Shown here: positions 1-6,261 of the stretch, piece by piece
How the letters are laid out: every line of letters begins with the position of its first letter
Position numbering within the stretch: position 1 is the stretch's first letter
Assembly (NCBI GenBank): GCA_014879345.1
Contig: JACSSI010000294.1
Location: forward strand, 1 to 6,447
Origin: Anaerolineae bacterium
GTDB taxonomy: Bacteria > Chloroflexota > Anaerolineae > Promineifilales > Promineifilaceae
DNA: 6,447 nt
Reading direction: 5' to 3'
The notes under the pieces: generated by a model
Seen by the model: only the letters and a program-made list of their open reading frames with translations
Database searches by the model: none
Told to the model about the DNA's origin: nothing
Made by a program: the position numbers and the translations under genes

Positions 1-924
1 TTGTGCAGTCAGGAAAACAGCCCGCACCACCGGCGTAGACAAACTGCCACCCACCCATTTCGGCACATCCAAATTGACGGGAACCATCGTGTTAGCCTGG
101 AATTCACGCACCAAACGGGACAAACCCTGATCTAAATTGCCGCTAAAGCGATGGGGGCGCAAATCAAGAATAAAATTGCGAATATCCCGAATGGTATCAT
201 TGAGGCCGCCAATGGCATGAGCCAATAACTGATCAGCCGGCTCCACATTGCTCTTCTGAATTTCCAAACGAGTAGATTCCAAAATCAGCCCTACGGCATA
301 AATTGATTGAATCACGCCATCGTGCAAATCCATGCCAATGCGTGCCCGTTCATCAACAATTGCCAGGCGACCAACCTGTTCATACAAACGTGCATTTTGA
401 ATGGCTATCGCCACATGCGCCGCCAACATCTCAACCAATTCCTGATCCGATTCGCTAAATTCAACTGCATCCAATTTATTCGTCAGATAAAGGTTGCCCA
501 AAACGCGATCACCAGCTACCACTGGCACACCCAAAAAACTTTCCATCGGTGGATGATGCTGGGGAAAGCCTACAGAACGGGGATCATCGCCAATACGGGG
601 AATGCGAATCGGCCGTTCTTCCGCAATGAGGGCTCCCAACAAACCATGACCTTGGGGTAACGACGGGATTTTTTCTGCTAACGCGGTGGGCATGCCGCTG
701 TGAACAAAGGTTTCCAACTGTCCCTCTGCATTAGGCACACCAATGGCGGCATACTGCGCCTCCGCCAAATCACGGGCAGAATCGACAATCTGCTTGAGCA
801 CTTTTTCCAGGCTCAACTCAGCCGCAATCGCCAGAGCTGCCTGGTTTAACGCAGATAATTGCCGATTCCGAATGGCTAACTCTTGTCTGGTCAATTCCTC
901 ATTCGGAAGCACGTTTTTATTCAT
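1..924 (-). CDS. Sensor histidine kinase, GAF + HisKA_3 (DevS-like), C-terminus cut by window edge
   Basis: Reading from ATG at 924 the frame stays open to base 1, giving 308 residues with no stop. After a short N-terminal helix (about 10-40) comes one GAF domain (about 38-180), including GFPQHHPPMESFLGVPV near 119-135 and GNLYLTNK at 143-150. A dimerisation/phosphotransfer helix pair follows (about 188-258), with the HisKA_3 signature ARIGMDLHDGVIQ; His201 is the expected phosphoacceptor. The window ends just where the ATPase N-box should begin, so the HATPase_c domain is not seen. There is no membrane segment, so the kinase should be cytoplasmic. Family knowledge: such kinases autophosphorylate on His and pass the phosphate to a NarL-type regulator, which is encoded immediately upstream. 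The GAF resembles the first GAF of mycobacterial DevS/DosT, including the heme-ligand position (His124) and distal Tyr (Tyr146). No Shine-Dalgarno precedes the ATG, so the start is less sure than the frame; GTG at residue 5 is an alternative. Confidence 0.93.
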   Translation of the reverse strand, partial: MNKNVLPNEELTRQELAIRNRQLSALNQAALAIAAELSLEKVLKQIVDSARDLAEAQYAAIGVPNAEGQLETFVHSGMPTALAEKIPSLPQGHGLLGALIAEERPIRIPRIGDDPRSVGFPQHHPPMESFLGVPVVAGDRVLGNLYLTNKLDAVEFSESDQELVEMLAAHVAIAIQNARLYEQVGRLAIVDERARIGMDLHDGVIQSIYAVGLILESTRLEIQKSNVEPADQLLAHAIGGLNDTIRDIRNFILDLRPHRFSGNLDQGLSRLVREFQANTMVPVNLDVPKWVGGSLSTPVVRAVFLTAQ

Positions 925-928
925 AAAA

Positions 929-946
929 GGGGGATGGGGGATGGAT
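929..946. repeat. GGGGGAT heptad repeat in the regulator-kinase junction
   Basis: The plus strand reads GGGGGAT twice (929-935, 936-942) followed by a partial GGAT. It fills nearly all of the 21-bp gap between the regulator stop and the kinase ATG. In the mRNA of the minus-strand operon this is a C-rich tract, so no purine-rich ribosome binding site exists there. The 7-bp period matches other repeat blocks in this window. The G-runs on the plus (template) strand may favour unusual DNA structure, but this is inference. Confidence 0.6.
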
Positions 947-1599
947 TAGAGATAATCTGCTAAATGGTGCTGGATAGCGTAAGCGGCCGCTTCGGCACGA
1001 TTAGAAACACCTAATTTAGACAGGATGCTGCTTACATAATTGCGGACTGTGCCTTCACTCAAGAACAGGTCTGTGGCGATTTCACGGTTTGTTTTACCTT
1101 CCGCAATGAGTGCCAACACCTGCATTTCTTGTGCGGTTAGATCGCCAAATGCCGCCGCTTCTTCTTTTTGGATGGAATGGCGGATTTCTGAAAAGACACG
1201 TTGCGTCAGAGAGGGATCGAGGGTTGCTTCGCCACGTGAGGCGGCTTCGATGGAACGAATGAGGTCATTGCTGCCGACCTGTTTCAACACGTAACCGGCA
1301 GCACCTGCCCGAATTGCCGCGAAGAGCATTTCATCTTCAGCGTATGAGGTTAACATGACGACTTTGGTTTCAGGCAGTTCCAGCATGATTTGCTGGCAGG
1401 CATCAACGCCGCTGCCACCAGAGAGGCGGATGTCCATTAAAATTAAATCTGGCCGCAGATCTAATGCCTTTTGCACCGCTTCGGCTTCAGCAGATGCTTC
1501 CCCAATGACTTCAAACCCAGGATGGTGGTCTAATAGACTACGCAAACCCAGGCGAACAACCTCGTGATCATCAACTAGTAGTATGCTTAAGGACGACAT
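946..1599 (-). CDS. NarL/LuxR-family response regulator (DevR/LiaR-like)
   Basis: This 217-residue protein has the normal length and order for the family. The receiver domain (about 5-122) has the acidic pair Asp10-Asp11, phosphoacceptor Asp56 in LILMDIRLS, switch residues Thr84 and Tyr86 in MLTSYAEDE, and Lys106 in GYVLKQ. The C-terminal LuxR-type helix-turn-helix (about 153-210) contains LTAQEMQVLALIAEGKTNREIA and the recognition-helix stretch LSEGTVRNYVSSILSKLGV. It is a cytoplasmic DNA-binding transcription factor that should be switched on by phosphorylation of Asp56, presumably by the kinase encoded 21 bp downstream. The LTSY motif and HTH resemble DevR/DosR and LiaR; target genes cannot be read from the sequence. 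The ATG at 1599 starts directly at the conserved receiver beta-1 strand. It has no Shine-Dalgarno but lies close behind a good -10 element, which suggests a leaderless or near-leaderless message. Confidence 0.96.
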   Translation of the reverse strand: MSSLSILLVDDHEVVRLGLRSLLDHHPGFEVIGEASAEAEAVQKALDLRPDLILMDIRLSGGSGVDACQQIMLELPETKVVMLTSYAEDEMLFAAIRAGAAGYVLKQVGSNDLIRSIEAASRGEATLDPSLTQRVFSEIRHSIQKEEAAAFGDLTAQEMQVLALIAEGKTNREIATDLFLSEGTVRNYVSSILSKLGVSNRAEAAAYAIQHHLADYL

Positions 1600-1605
1600 G
1601 CGCCA

Positions 1606-1635
1606 AGTATAACTATTTATCTATGATTCAACCAA
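1606..1635 (-). promoter_or_regulatory. Candidate promoter for the regulator-kinase operon
   Basis: On the minus strand TTGGTT (1635-1630) and TATACT (1611-1606) are separated by 18 bp. The -10 matches the sigma-70 consensus at 5 of 6 positions and the -35 at 3 of 6. A start site 6-8 bp below the -10 would fall at or next to the ATG at 1599, giving a leaderless message. This fits the absence of a ribosome binding site. No other promoter-like pair stands out in this spacer. Confidence 0.35.
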
Positions 1636-1639
1636 TTCA

Positions 1640-1679
1640 CTCAGAAAAATGGTTCTGCATCCCATTTTTTGATGCTGAG
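1640..1679. repeat. Inverted repeat with competing stems in the permease-regulator spacer
   Basis: AAAAATGG (1645-1652) pairs perfectly with CCATTTTT (1662-1669) across a 9-base loop. CTCAG (1640-1644) can pair further out with CTGAG (1675-1679) after a 5-base bulge. A competing stem, GCATC (1657-1661) with GATGC (1671-1675), uses part of the loop and excludes the first. A second weak inverted repeat, GCGAT/ATCGC, lies at 1714-1733. The position, downstream of the permease stop and upstream of the regulator promoter, fits a weak transcript end or an operator. The stem is AT-rich and not a classic intrinsic terminator. Confidence 0.4.
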
Positions 1680-1764
1680 TTCACACGCCCACATGCAAAC
1701 GGGTTCGTGGGGGGCGATGATTTGGAAAATCGCTCTACACTGGTAATCGCAAAAAAGCCAGCTT

Positions 1765-3657
1765 CTAAAAGGGGAATAGAAGAGGCAAAACGATTAACGT
1801 AGCAATCAGAGTGAGGAAGATGAGCGGCGTTCCCACTTTGATGTAATCACCAAAGCGATAATTACCAGCCCCCATCACCAGCGTATTGGAAGGTGAAGCC
1901 ACCGGTGTGGCAAAGGCCATGGAAGCCGCAATGGCAACTGCCATCAAGAAAGCATAAGGCGAAACGCCTAATGACGTAGCAGCCGTCAACGCCACCGGCG
2001 CAACCACAACGGTGGTGGCTGTATTGGAGATGAACTGGGTAAATAAAGAAGTGAGCAAGAAAAGGCCAGCCATAACGGCCGTTGGGCCATAAGGGCCAAA
2101 AAACTCAGTCAAACCATTTGCAGCCAGGTTAATCAACCCCACTTTTTCCAGAGCAATACTCATCGGTATCATGCCAGCAATAAGAATGAGGCTTTTCCAG
2201 TCAATCGCCGTATACGCATCGTCCATGGTAAGACATCCAGTCAAAACCATCGCCAATGATGCCGCCAACGCCACAGCCACCAGCGGCAGCCAACCTGTGA
2301 CCATAAACACAATCATGACGGCCAAAACACCCAATGCCATTATCGCCTTTGACCGATCAGGATTACGCAGAGTGGCTTCTGGTTGACCCAAAACCACAAA
2401 ATCACGTCTATCCTCACGCAAGGCGATAATATCTTCCCAGCGCCCCTGCACCAAAAGCGTATCACCAAATTCCAACTTATGCTCCCGAATATTGACATCC
2501 CCTTTACCACCAGGAGCCAATATGCCTAACACAGTTAGATTGTATTTGGCGCCAAAGCGGGTATTGACAACCGTTTTGCCGATCAAATGAGAGCGGTTGG
2601 GTATCAAAATTTCAGCCACACCCACTTCATTGTTTATGCGAGAAACTGCTTCTTCGGTAACGTTGGCTTCAGTCGCTGCTTGCACACCCAGCGCCCACTC
2701 TGCCGCCACCCGCCCCACATTATGAGCATCCCCTTGCACAATGAGAATGTCATCTGCTTCCAACACGGAATCTGCTTCAGGAATAAAGGAACGCCGTTTG
2801 ATTTCCTGGTTCTCATTTGTTTTTGGACGTACCAAACGCAAGGCAGGGCGGGGTTCTTCACGACGCAAAATTTCTAAAACGGTAATATTGTATTGATCGC
2901 CAAAGTGCGCTTCAGCCAATGTTTTGTCAATAAGGCGTGACCATAAACGGACACGCAGTCTAAAAATATTATTGGGTAGTTGATACCGATCTATAATTTC
3001 TTCTTTGGGTTCTGGAATAACCACATTCCGGGGAGACTGCGTATCTCTGTCTGGTAATAAACGCCGTCCGATCACCAACATATAGACAATACCAACCAAT
3101 ACAAGCACAAGACCCATCGGGGTAAAGCTAAAAAAGGTGAATGGCTCATAGCCAGTTTCCAGCAATAAATCACTCACAATCAGGTTGGGCGGTGTCCCAA
3201 TCAGCGTCATCGCCCCGCCAACCAGGGAGCCATACGCCATCGGAATTAACAGTTTGGATGGGCTGATATTGGCTGTCCGTGCCAAAATAACGACGGCTGG
3301 CAGCAGCACGGCTACAGTGCCTGTGTTACTCATAAAACTGGAGAGGAACGCAACTGCCAAAAACAAAACGACCATCAATTTTCGTTGATCGGTGCCAGCA
3401 ATACGCAGCACCCGACGCCCAATCATACCGGCTAAACCGGTTTGCGAAATCGCGCCGCCAACAACAAATAACGCACCAATTACAATAACGGCCGAGTTTG
3501 AAAATCCAGATATTGCTTCACTTGGCGTTAGGATGCCTGTCAATATCAGGACGACAACCACACCCATGGCGACAACGTCAACCCGCACTAGTTCGGTAAC
3601 GAAAAGAACGATTGCTACTGCTAAAATGCCTAAAACAAGCCAGGCGTCATAAATCAT
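1765..3657 (-). CDS. SLC13/DASS-family permease with two RCK_C (TrkA_C) domains
   Basis: This is a 630-residue inner-membrane transporter. The N-terminal membrane half (about 1-200) carries SNTGTVAVLLP (Ser110-Asn-Thr) and GTPPNLIVSD (154-163). The C-terminal half (about 436-630) carries SNTATTVVVAP (544-554) and TPVASPSNTLVMGAG (584-598). These paired SNT motifs are the sodium/substrate-binding signature of divalent anion:Na+ symporters. Between the halves lie two RCK_C domains, about 228-322 and 335-425. They repeat each other: HFGDQYNITVLEI against RFGAKYNLTVLGI, and ADDILIVQGD against FGDTLLVQGR. Family knowledge: members with this architecture move sulfate, dicarboxylates or other small anions, and the RCK_C pair is thought to be a cytosolic ligand-binding regulatory module. 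Substrate cannot be decided here; no sulfate or cysteine gene is adjacent. ATG 3657 is supported by AGAGGT eight bases before it. Confidence 0.95.
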   Translation of the reverse strand: MIYDAWLVLGILAVAIVLFVTELVRVDVVAMGVVVVLILTGILTPSEAISGFSNSAVIVIGALFVVGGAISQTGLAGMIGRRVLRIAGTDQRKLMVVLFLAVAFLSSFMSNTGTVAVLLPAVVILARTANISPSKLLIPMAYGSLVGGAMTLIGTPPNLIVSDLLLETGYEPFTFFSFTPMGLVLVLVGIVYMLVIGRRLLPDRDTQSPRNVVIPEPKEEIIDRYQLPNNIFRLRVRLWSRLIDKTLAEAHFGDQYNITVLEILRREEPRPALRLVRPKTNENQEIKRRSFIPEADSVLEADDILIVQGDAHNVGRVAAEWALGVQAATEANVTEEAVSRINNEVGVAEILIPNRSHLIGKTVVNTRFGAKYNLTVLGILAPGGKGDVNIREHKLEFGDTLLVQGRWEDIIALREDRRDFVVLGQPEATLRNPDRSKAIMALGVLAVMIVFMVTGWLPLVAVALAASLAMVLTGCLTMDDAYTAIDWKSLILIAGMIPMSIALEKVGLINLAANGLTEFFGPYGPTAVMAGLFLLTSLFTQFISNTATTVVVAPVALTAATSLGVSPYAFLMAVAIAASMAFATPVASPSNTLVMGAGNYRFGDYIKVGTPLIFLTLIATLIVLPLLFPF

Positions 3658-3662
3658 AATAT

Positions 3663-3668
3663 ACCTCT
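3663..3668 (-). promoter_or_regulatory. Ribosome binding site of the permease
   Basis: The minus strand reads AGAGGT, then five bases, then the ATG at 3657. It is the only clear Shine-Dalgarno in the window and fixes the permease start. Confidence 0.65.
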
Positions 3669-3670
3669 GG

Positions 3671-3719
3671 TTTCAATCAAATTAGGAAAAGTCCTATTTG
3701 TGAAATTTTTTTCAATCAA
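3671..3719. repeat. Direct repeat TTTCAATCAA flanking an inverted repeat, possible operator
   Basis: TTTCAATCAA occurs exactly at 3671-3680 and 3710-3719, 39 bp apart start to start. Between them TAGGA (3683-3687) and TCCTA (3692-3696) form a perfect 5-bp inverted repeat with a 4-base spacer. The block lies between the permease ribosome binding site and its candidate -10. It would therefore be in the permease 5' leader or just below the promoter, a common place for a repressor site or a small leader hairpin. No known operator is recognised. Confidence 0.4.
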
Positions 3720-3721
3720 CG

Positions 3722-3749
3722 ATTATACGCAAAAGCAACAGGGTGCAAA
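3722..3749 (-). promoter_or_regulatory. Candidate promoter for the permease
   Basis: The minus strand shows TTTGCA (3749-3744), a 16-bp spacer and a perfect TATAAT (3727-3722). A start near 3714 would give a leader of roughly 57 bases. The same -10 site read on the plus strand is TTATAC, and TTGTGA at 3698-3703 lies 19 bp upstream of it. A weaker divergent promoter for the glycosyltransferase could therefore overlap it. Confidence 0.45.
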
Positions 3750-3810
3750 TGGGCAATTCGTCGCAATTATACACGTGCATGTTGTGCAGATGTCGGTAAA
3801 ATCACAGGTG

Positions 3811-6258
3811 ATGACAGAAAAACGATTCCTTGCTTTGATACTTGGTTTATTTGTACTGCTCGGGTTAACCTACGCCCTGACGACACCAGTTTTTGAGGCG
3901 TCTGATGAGTTGTGGCATTATCCGATGGTTCGTCATTTGGCGGATGGGAATCCGTTGCCAGTTCAGGTGTATGATCCGGCGCAAGCAGGGCCATGGAAAC
4001 AGGAAGCGAGCCAACCACCATTGTATTACTATGTGGCTGCGGCGCTAACGTTTTGGATTGACACGGCCGATATGGAAACGATTCGTTGGCTGAATCCACA
4101 TGTGGATAATGGCATTATTACGGAGGATGGCAATACGAATTTAGCCATTCATGATCCGGAGCAGAATCCGTGGCAAGGTACGTTGTTAGCGGTGCGCATT
4201 GTGCGGTTGGCTTCTGTGTTGATGAGCGCGGGAACGGTGCTGTTGACGTATCTGATTGCAAAGCAGGTGGCTCCGGGTCGGCCAGAGATTGCGTTGGGGG
4301 CAACGGCCGTTAACGCCTTCCTCCCTATGTTTCTTTTCATCAGTGGCGCGGTCAATAATGATAATTTAGCGGTTTTGCTGGCGTCATTGGCTGTCTGGAT
4401 GATGATTAGGGCAGCAGGCAGTGTTCAGTTTTCAGTGAACAGTGAACAGTGGACAGTGGACAGTGCCACCAGGGTTTGGTATTGGTTTTTGTTAGGGGTT
4501 GTCATTGGATTGGGTGTATTGACCAAACAAGGCACGTTTGCGCTGCTGCCGTTGGCGTGGGGGACGATTTTTATTGTAAGGTGGCAAGTCAATGTGATGG
4601 GGGATAACGGCCACTTCGGCGACGCTCAGTCCGGGCGTTTCCATTCCTACTCTCAACTCTTCAAAGCCCTGCTGCAATCTATCCTCTACTTTGCATTATT
4701 GCTTATCCCCGTAACATTGGTCGCGGGGTGGTGGTATTGGCGCAACATCCAACTGTATGGCGACTTTTTGGGCTGGAGCGCCTTCATCGCCGTCTTGGGC
4801 GAACGTGCCAGTCCGGCCTCATTGGCACAGCTTTGGGACGAGCGGCAAGGCTTTATGATGTCGTTTTGGGGCTTGTTTGGCGGCGTCAATATTCCCATGC
4901 CGATGTGGATATATCAGGTGTTGAATGTGGTGTTGGTGGTGTCGGTGGTGGGGTTTGTGGTTTATTTTGTGCAGAAGCTTAAAGATTGGAAATTAAAGAT
5001 TGGTGTTTGGACATGGCATCTTAAATCTTTTATCTTTAATCTGTTCAACTTTGTCATCTACCAATTTGGCCTCATTGTCTGCCTCCTGTTCGCTGGCGCG
5101 GTGGTTTTTGGACTCGTTCAGTGGGCGACGACGACCTGGTCTTCACAAGGGCGGTTGGTGTTTACGGCCGTTTCAGCGCTGTGTGTATTGCTGGTGGTGG
5201 GATTGGTGGGCTGGCTGCCGCCAAAACCGGCACGCTGGGTGGCTGGCACATTGGGCACCTTCATGTTTGTGGTGGCGGCGCTGGCTCCCTGGCTTTGGAT
5301 TCAACCTGCTTATGAAACGGCCGTTTATGCCTCGCCACTAGACCGCGTTGGCACAGAATTTGGGGAGCAAATACGGCTAGTGGGATACGAAATTGACGAA
5401 ACGCCTGCACTGAGCCAGGCCGAAGTGGCCGTTTCCCCCGGTGATGCGCTCTGGCTGACGTTAGAATGGGAAGTGCTAGACGAAATGGACAGGGATTGGT
5501 CTGTCTTCGTGCATCTCACAGACCCTGTTATAGGCCAGCCTATTGCCCAACGCGACATGTATCCAGGGCAAGGGCTGCTGGCAACGCGGTTGCTTAAACC
5601 TGGAGAACGTCTTGTCAACCGTTACAAGCTAGACATCCCAGCGGCAGCCATCGCGCCTGCTGACCTAACGCTGAACGTCGGTTTGTATGACTACACCACC
5701 TGCCCTGCTTGTGAACGGCTGCCCATCACAGATGCAGGGCTGCTGCCTGTGGCTGATGATGCGGTGCAAGTGGCAACAATTCCGTTAACGGCCACTTCGA
5801 CCATGCTCAGTGCAGGCGCTCCCGGCGCATATCCCAATCCCATCTCCGTTAACTTTGGTGACGAGTTGGAACTGGTCGGCTATGAAATTGACCCCAGACG
5901 CGCGCACCCGGGTGATGTGATTGAATTGATTACTTATTGGCGGGGAAAACGGCCGTTAACCAACGACTACACCTTCTTCGCCCAAATCGTCAATCTGGAA
6001 GATACCACCCGCTACGGCAGCCAGGACATCCAGCCGCCCGATGGCGCCACATCCACCTGGAAACCAGACACCGATCAAGCCATTCCCATGCGCCTCACTC
6101 TCGACGAAAACATCCCGCCTGGCGTTTACCCCATCATCATCGGTGCCTACACATACTCAGAAGACGCGGGCTTTGAACGACTGCAAATCGTCACTCCAGA
6201 AGGACGCATCACCCAAGACGATTTCCTTATTTTGACACCCGTTCGCATTGATGAATAA
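3811..6258 (+). CDS. GT-C-type membrane glycosyltransferase (PMT/GT39 or DUF2142-like) with tandem C-terminal beta domains
   Basis: The product is 815 residues from ATG 3811. A first membrane helix (about 7-23) leads to an outward loop with TPVFEASDELWHYP; Asp32-Glu33 occupy the place of the acidic catalytic motif in GT-C enzymes. The loop continues with QEASQPPLYYY (from 65). About eleven to thirteen hydrophobic segments follow to residue 499, including SSQGRLVF before the last ones. The family transfers sugars from a lipid-linked donor on the outer face of the membrane; donor and acceptor are unknown here. Residues about 514-658 and 680-808 are two related beta-sandwich-like units, each opening with FG(E/D) and LVGYEID, expected outside the cell. 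The frame also extends upstream to GTG 3700, but that stretch looks like promoter DNA. ATG 3790 is another option; no start has a well-spaced ribosome site. Two short-repeat blocks sit in frame at residues 203-219 and 390-410. Confidence 0.85.
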   Translation: MTEKRFLALILGLFVLLGLTYALTTPVFEASDELWHYPMVRHLADGNPLPVQVYDPAQAGPWKQEASQPPLYYYVAAALTFWIDTADMETIRWLNPHVDNGIITEDGNTNLAIHDPEQNPWQGTLLAVRIVRLASVLMSAGTVLLTYLIAKQVAPGRPEIALGATAVNAFLPMFLFISGAVNNDNLAVLLASLAVWMMIRAAGSVQFSVNSEQWTVDSATRVWYWFLLGVVIGLGVLTKQGTFALLPLAWGTIFIVRWQVNVMGDNGHFGDAQSGRFHSYSQLFKALLQSILYFALLLIPVTLVAGWWYWRNIQLYGDFLGWSAFIAVLGERASPASLAQLWDERQGFMMSFWGLFGGVNIPMPMWIYQVLNVVLVVSVVGFVVYFVQKLKDWKLKIGVWTWHLKSFIFNLFNFVIYQFGLIVCLLFAGAVVFGLVQWATTTWSSQGRLVFTAVSALCVLLVVGLVGWLPPKPARWVAGTLGTFMFVVAALAPWLWIQPAYETAVYASPLDRVGTEFGEQIRLVGYEIDETPALSQAEVAVSPGDALWLTLEWEVLDEMDRDWSVFVHLTDPVIGQPIAQRDMYPGQGLLATRLLKPGERLVNRYKLDIPAAAIAPADLTLNVGLYDYTTCPACERLPITDAGLLPVADDAVQVATIPLTATSTMLSAGAPGAYPNPISVNFGDELELVGYEIDPRRAHPGDVIELITYWRGKRPLTNDYTFFAQIVNLEDTTRYGSQDIQPPDGATSTWKPDTDQAIPMRLTLDENIPPGVYPIIIGAYTYSEDAGFERLQIVTPEGRITQDDFLILTPVRIDE
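4418..4466 (+). repeat. Seven tandem CAGTG heptads inside the glycosyltransferase gene
   Basis: Seven consecutive 7-bp units follow one another: GCAGTGT, TCAGTTT, TCAGTGA, ACAGTGA, ACAGTGG, ACAGTGG, ACAGTGC. They encode a polar stretch around VQFSVNSEQWTVDS, between two hydrophobic segments (residues about 203-219). The 7-bp period is not a codon multiple, yet the frame is kept. This is typical of short tandemly repeated repetitive (STRR-type) elements that landed in a tolerant loop. Confidence 0.8.
4979..5040. repeat. TTAAAGATTGG heptad block with inverted arm inside the glycosyltransferase gene
   Basis: TTAAAGATTGG occurs exactly at 4979-4989 and 4993-5003, a 14-bp (two-heptad) period. ATTAAAGAT (4992-5000) is mirrored by ATCTTTAAT (5032-5040), with further AATCTTT-type heptads before it. 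The block is therefore an imperfect inverted pair of heptad arrays. It encodes a lysine/tryptophan-rich loop, KLKDWKLKIGVWTW, and then a phenylalanine-rich run leading into the next membrane segment (residues about 390-410). Confidence 0.7.
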
Positions 6259-6261
6259 AAA

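Larger units (their letters stand above)
4302..5957. repeat. Dense cluster of AACGGCC/GGCCGTT palindrome sites
   Basis: Seven sites of AACGGCC or its complement start at 4302, 4606, 5166, 5316, 5427, 5787 and 5948. Three more lie outside the cluster, at 611, 2074 and 3487. The full 10-bp palindrome AACGGCCGTT occurs at 2074, 4302, 5316 and 5948. The one at 5315-5326 extends to 12 bp. Ten sites compare with under one expected for a 7-mer counted on both strands of a window this size with even base composition. They fall in different codon frames (for example Thr-Ala-Val, Arg-Pro-Leu, Asn-Gly-His), so the pressure is on DNA rather than on protein. Confidence 0.75.

Noticed and set aside
307..660. 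Plus-strand open frame opposite the kinase
   Set aside because: It lies wholly antisense to the well-supported GAF/HisKA_3 frame and has a composition typical of an antisense shadow, with no recognisable domain.
1745..1770. Intrinsic terminator directly after the permease stop
   Set aside because: The minus strand has a six-T run after AAGCTGGC, but the only stem there has about three pairs or a two-base loop, too weak for a terminator call.
2587..2877. Plus- and minus-strand frames inside the permease RCK_C region
   Set aside because: Both overlap the permease in other frames. The permease frame shows two repeated RCK_C domains, which settles the coding frame.
3700..3810. N-terminal extension of the glycosyltransferase from GTG 3700
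   Set aside because: The extra 37 residues are polar and unlike the family. They overlap the permease promoter and repeats, and they precede a typical first membrane helix that starts properly at ATG 3811.
4418..5040. CRISPR array or insertion sequence inside the glycosyltransferase
   Set aside because: The repeats are 7-bp or 14-bp period arrays with no spacers of regular length, no transposase frame and no target-site duplication. Short tandem repeats explain them better.
5000..5341. Plus-strand overlapping frames rich in Trp, Arg and Gly inside the glycosyltransferase
   Set aside because: They are out-of-frame readings of membrane segments with GT-rich codons; no start signal or family is apparent.
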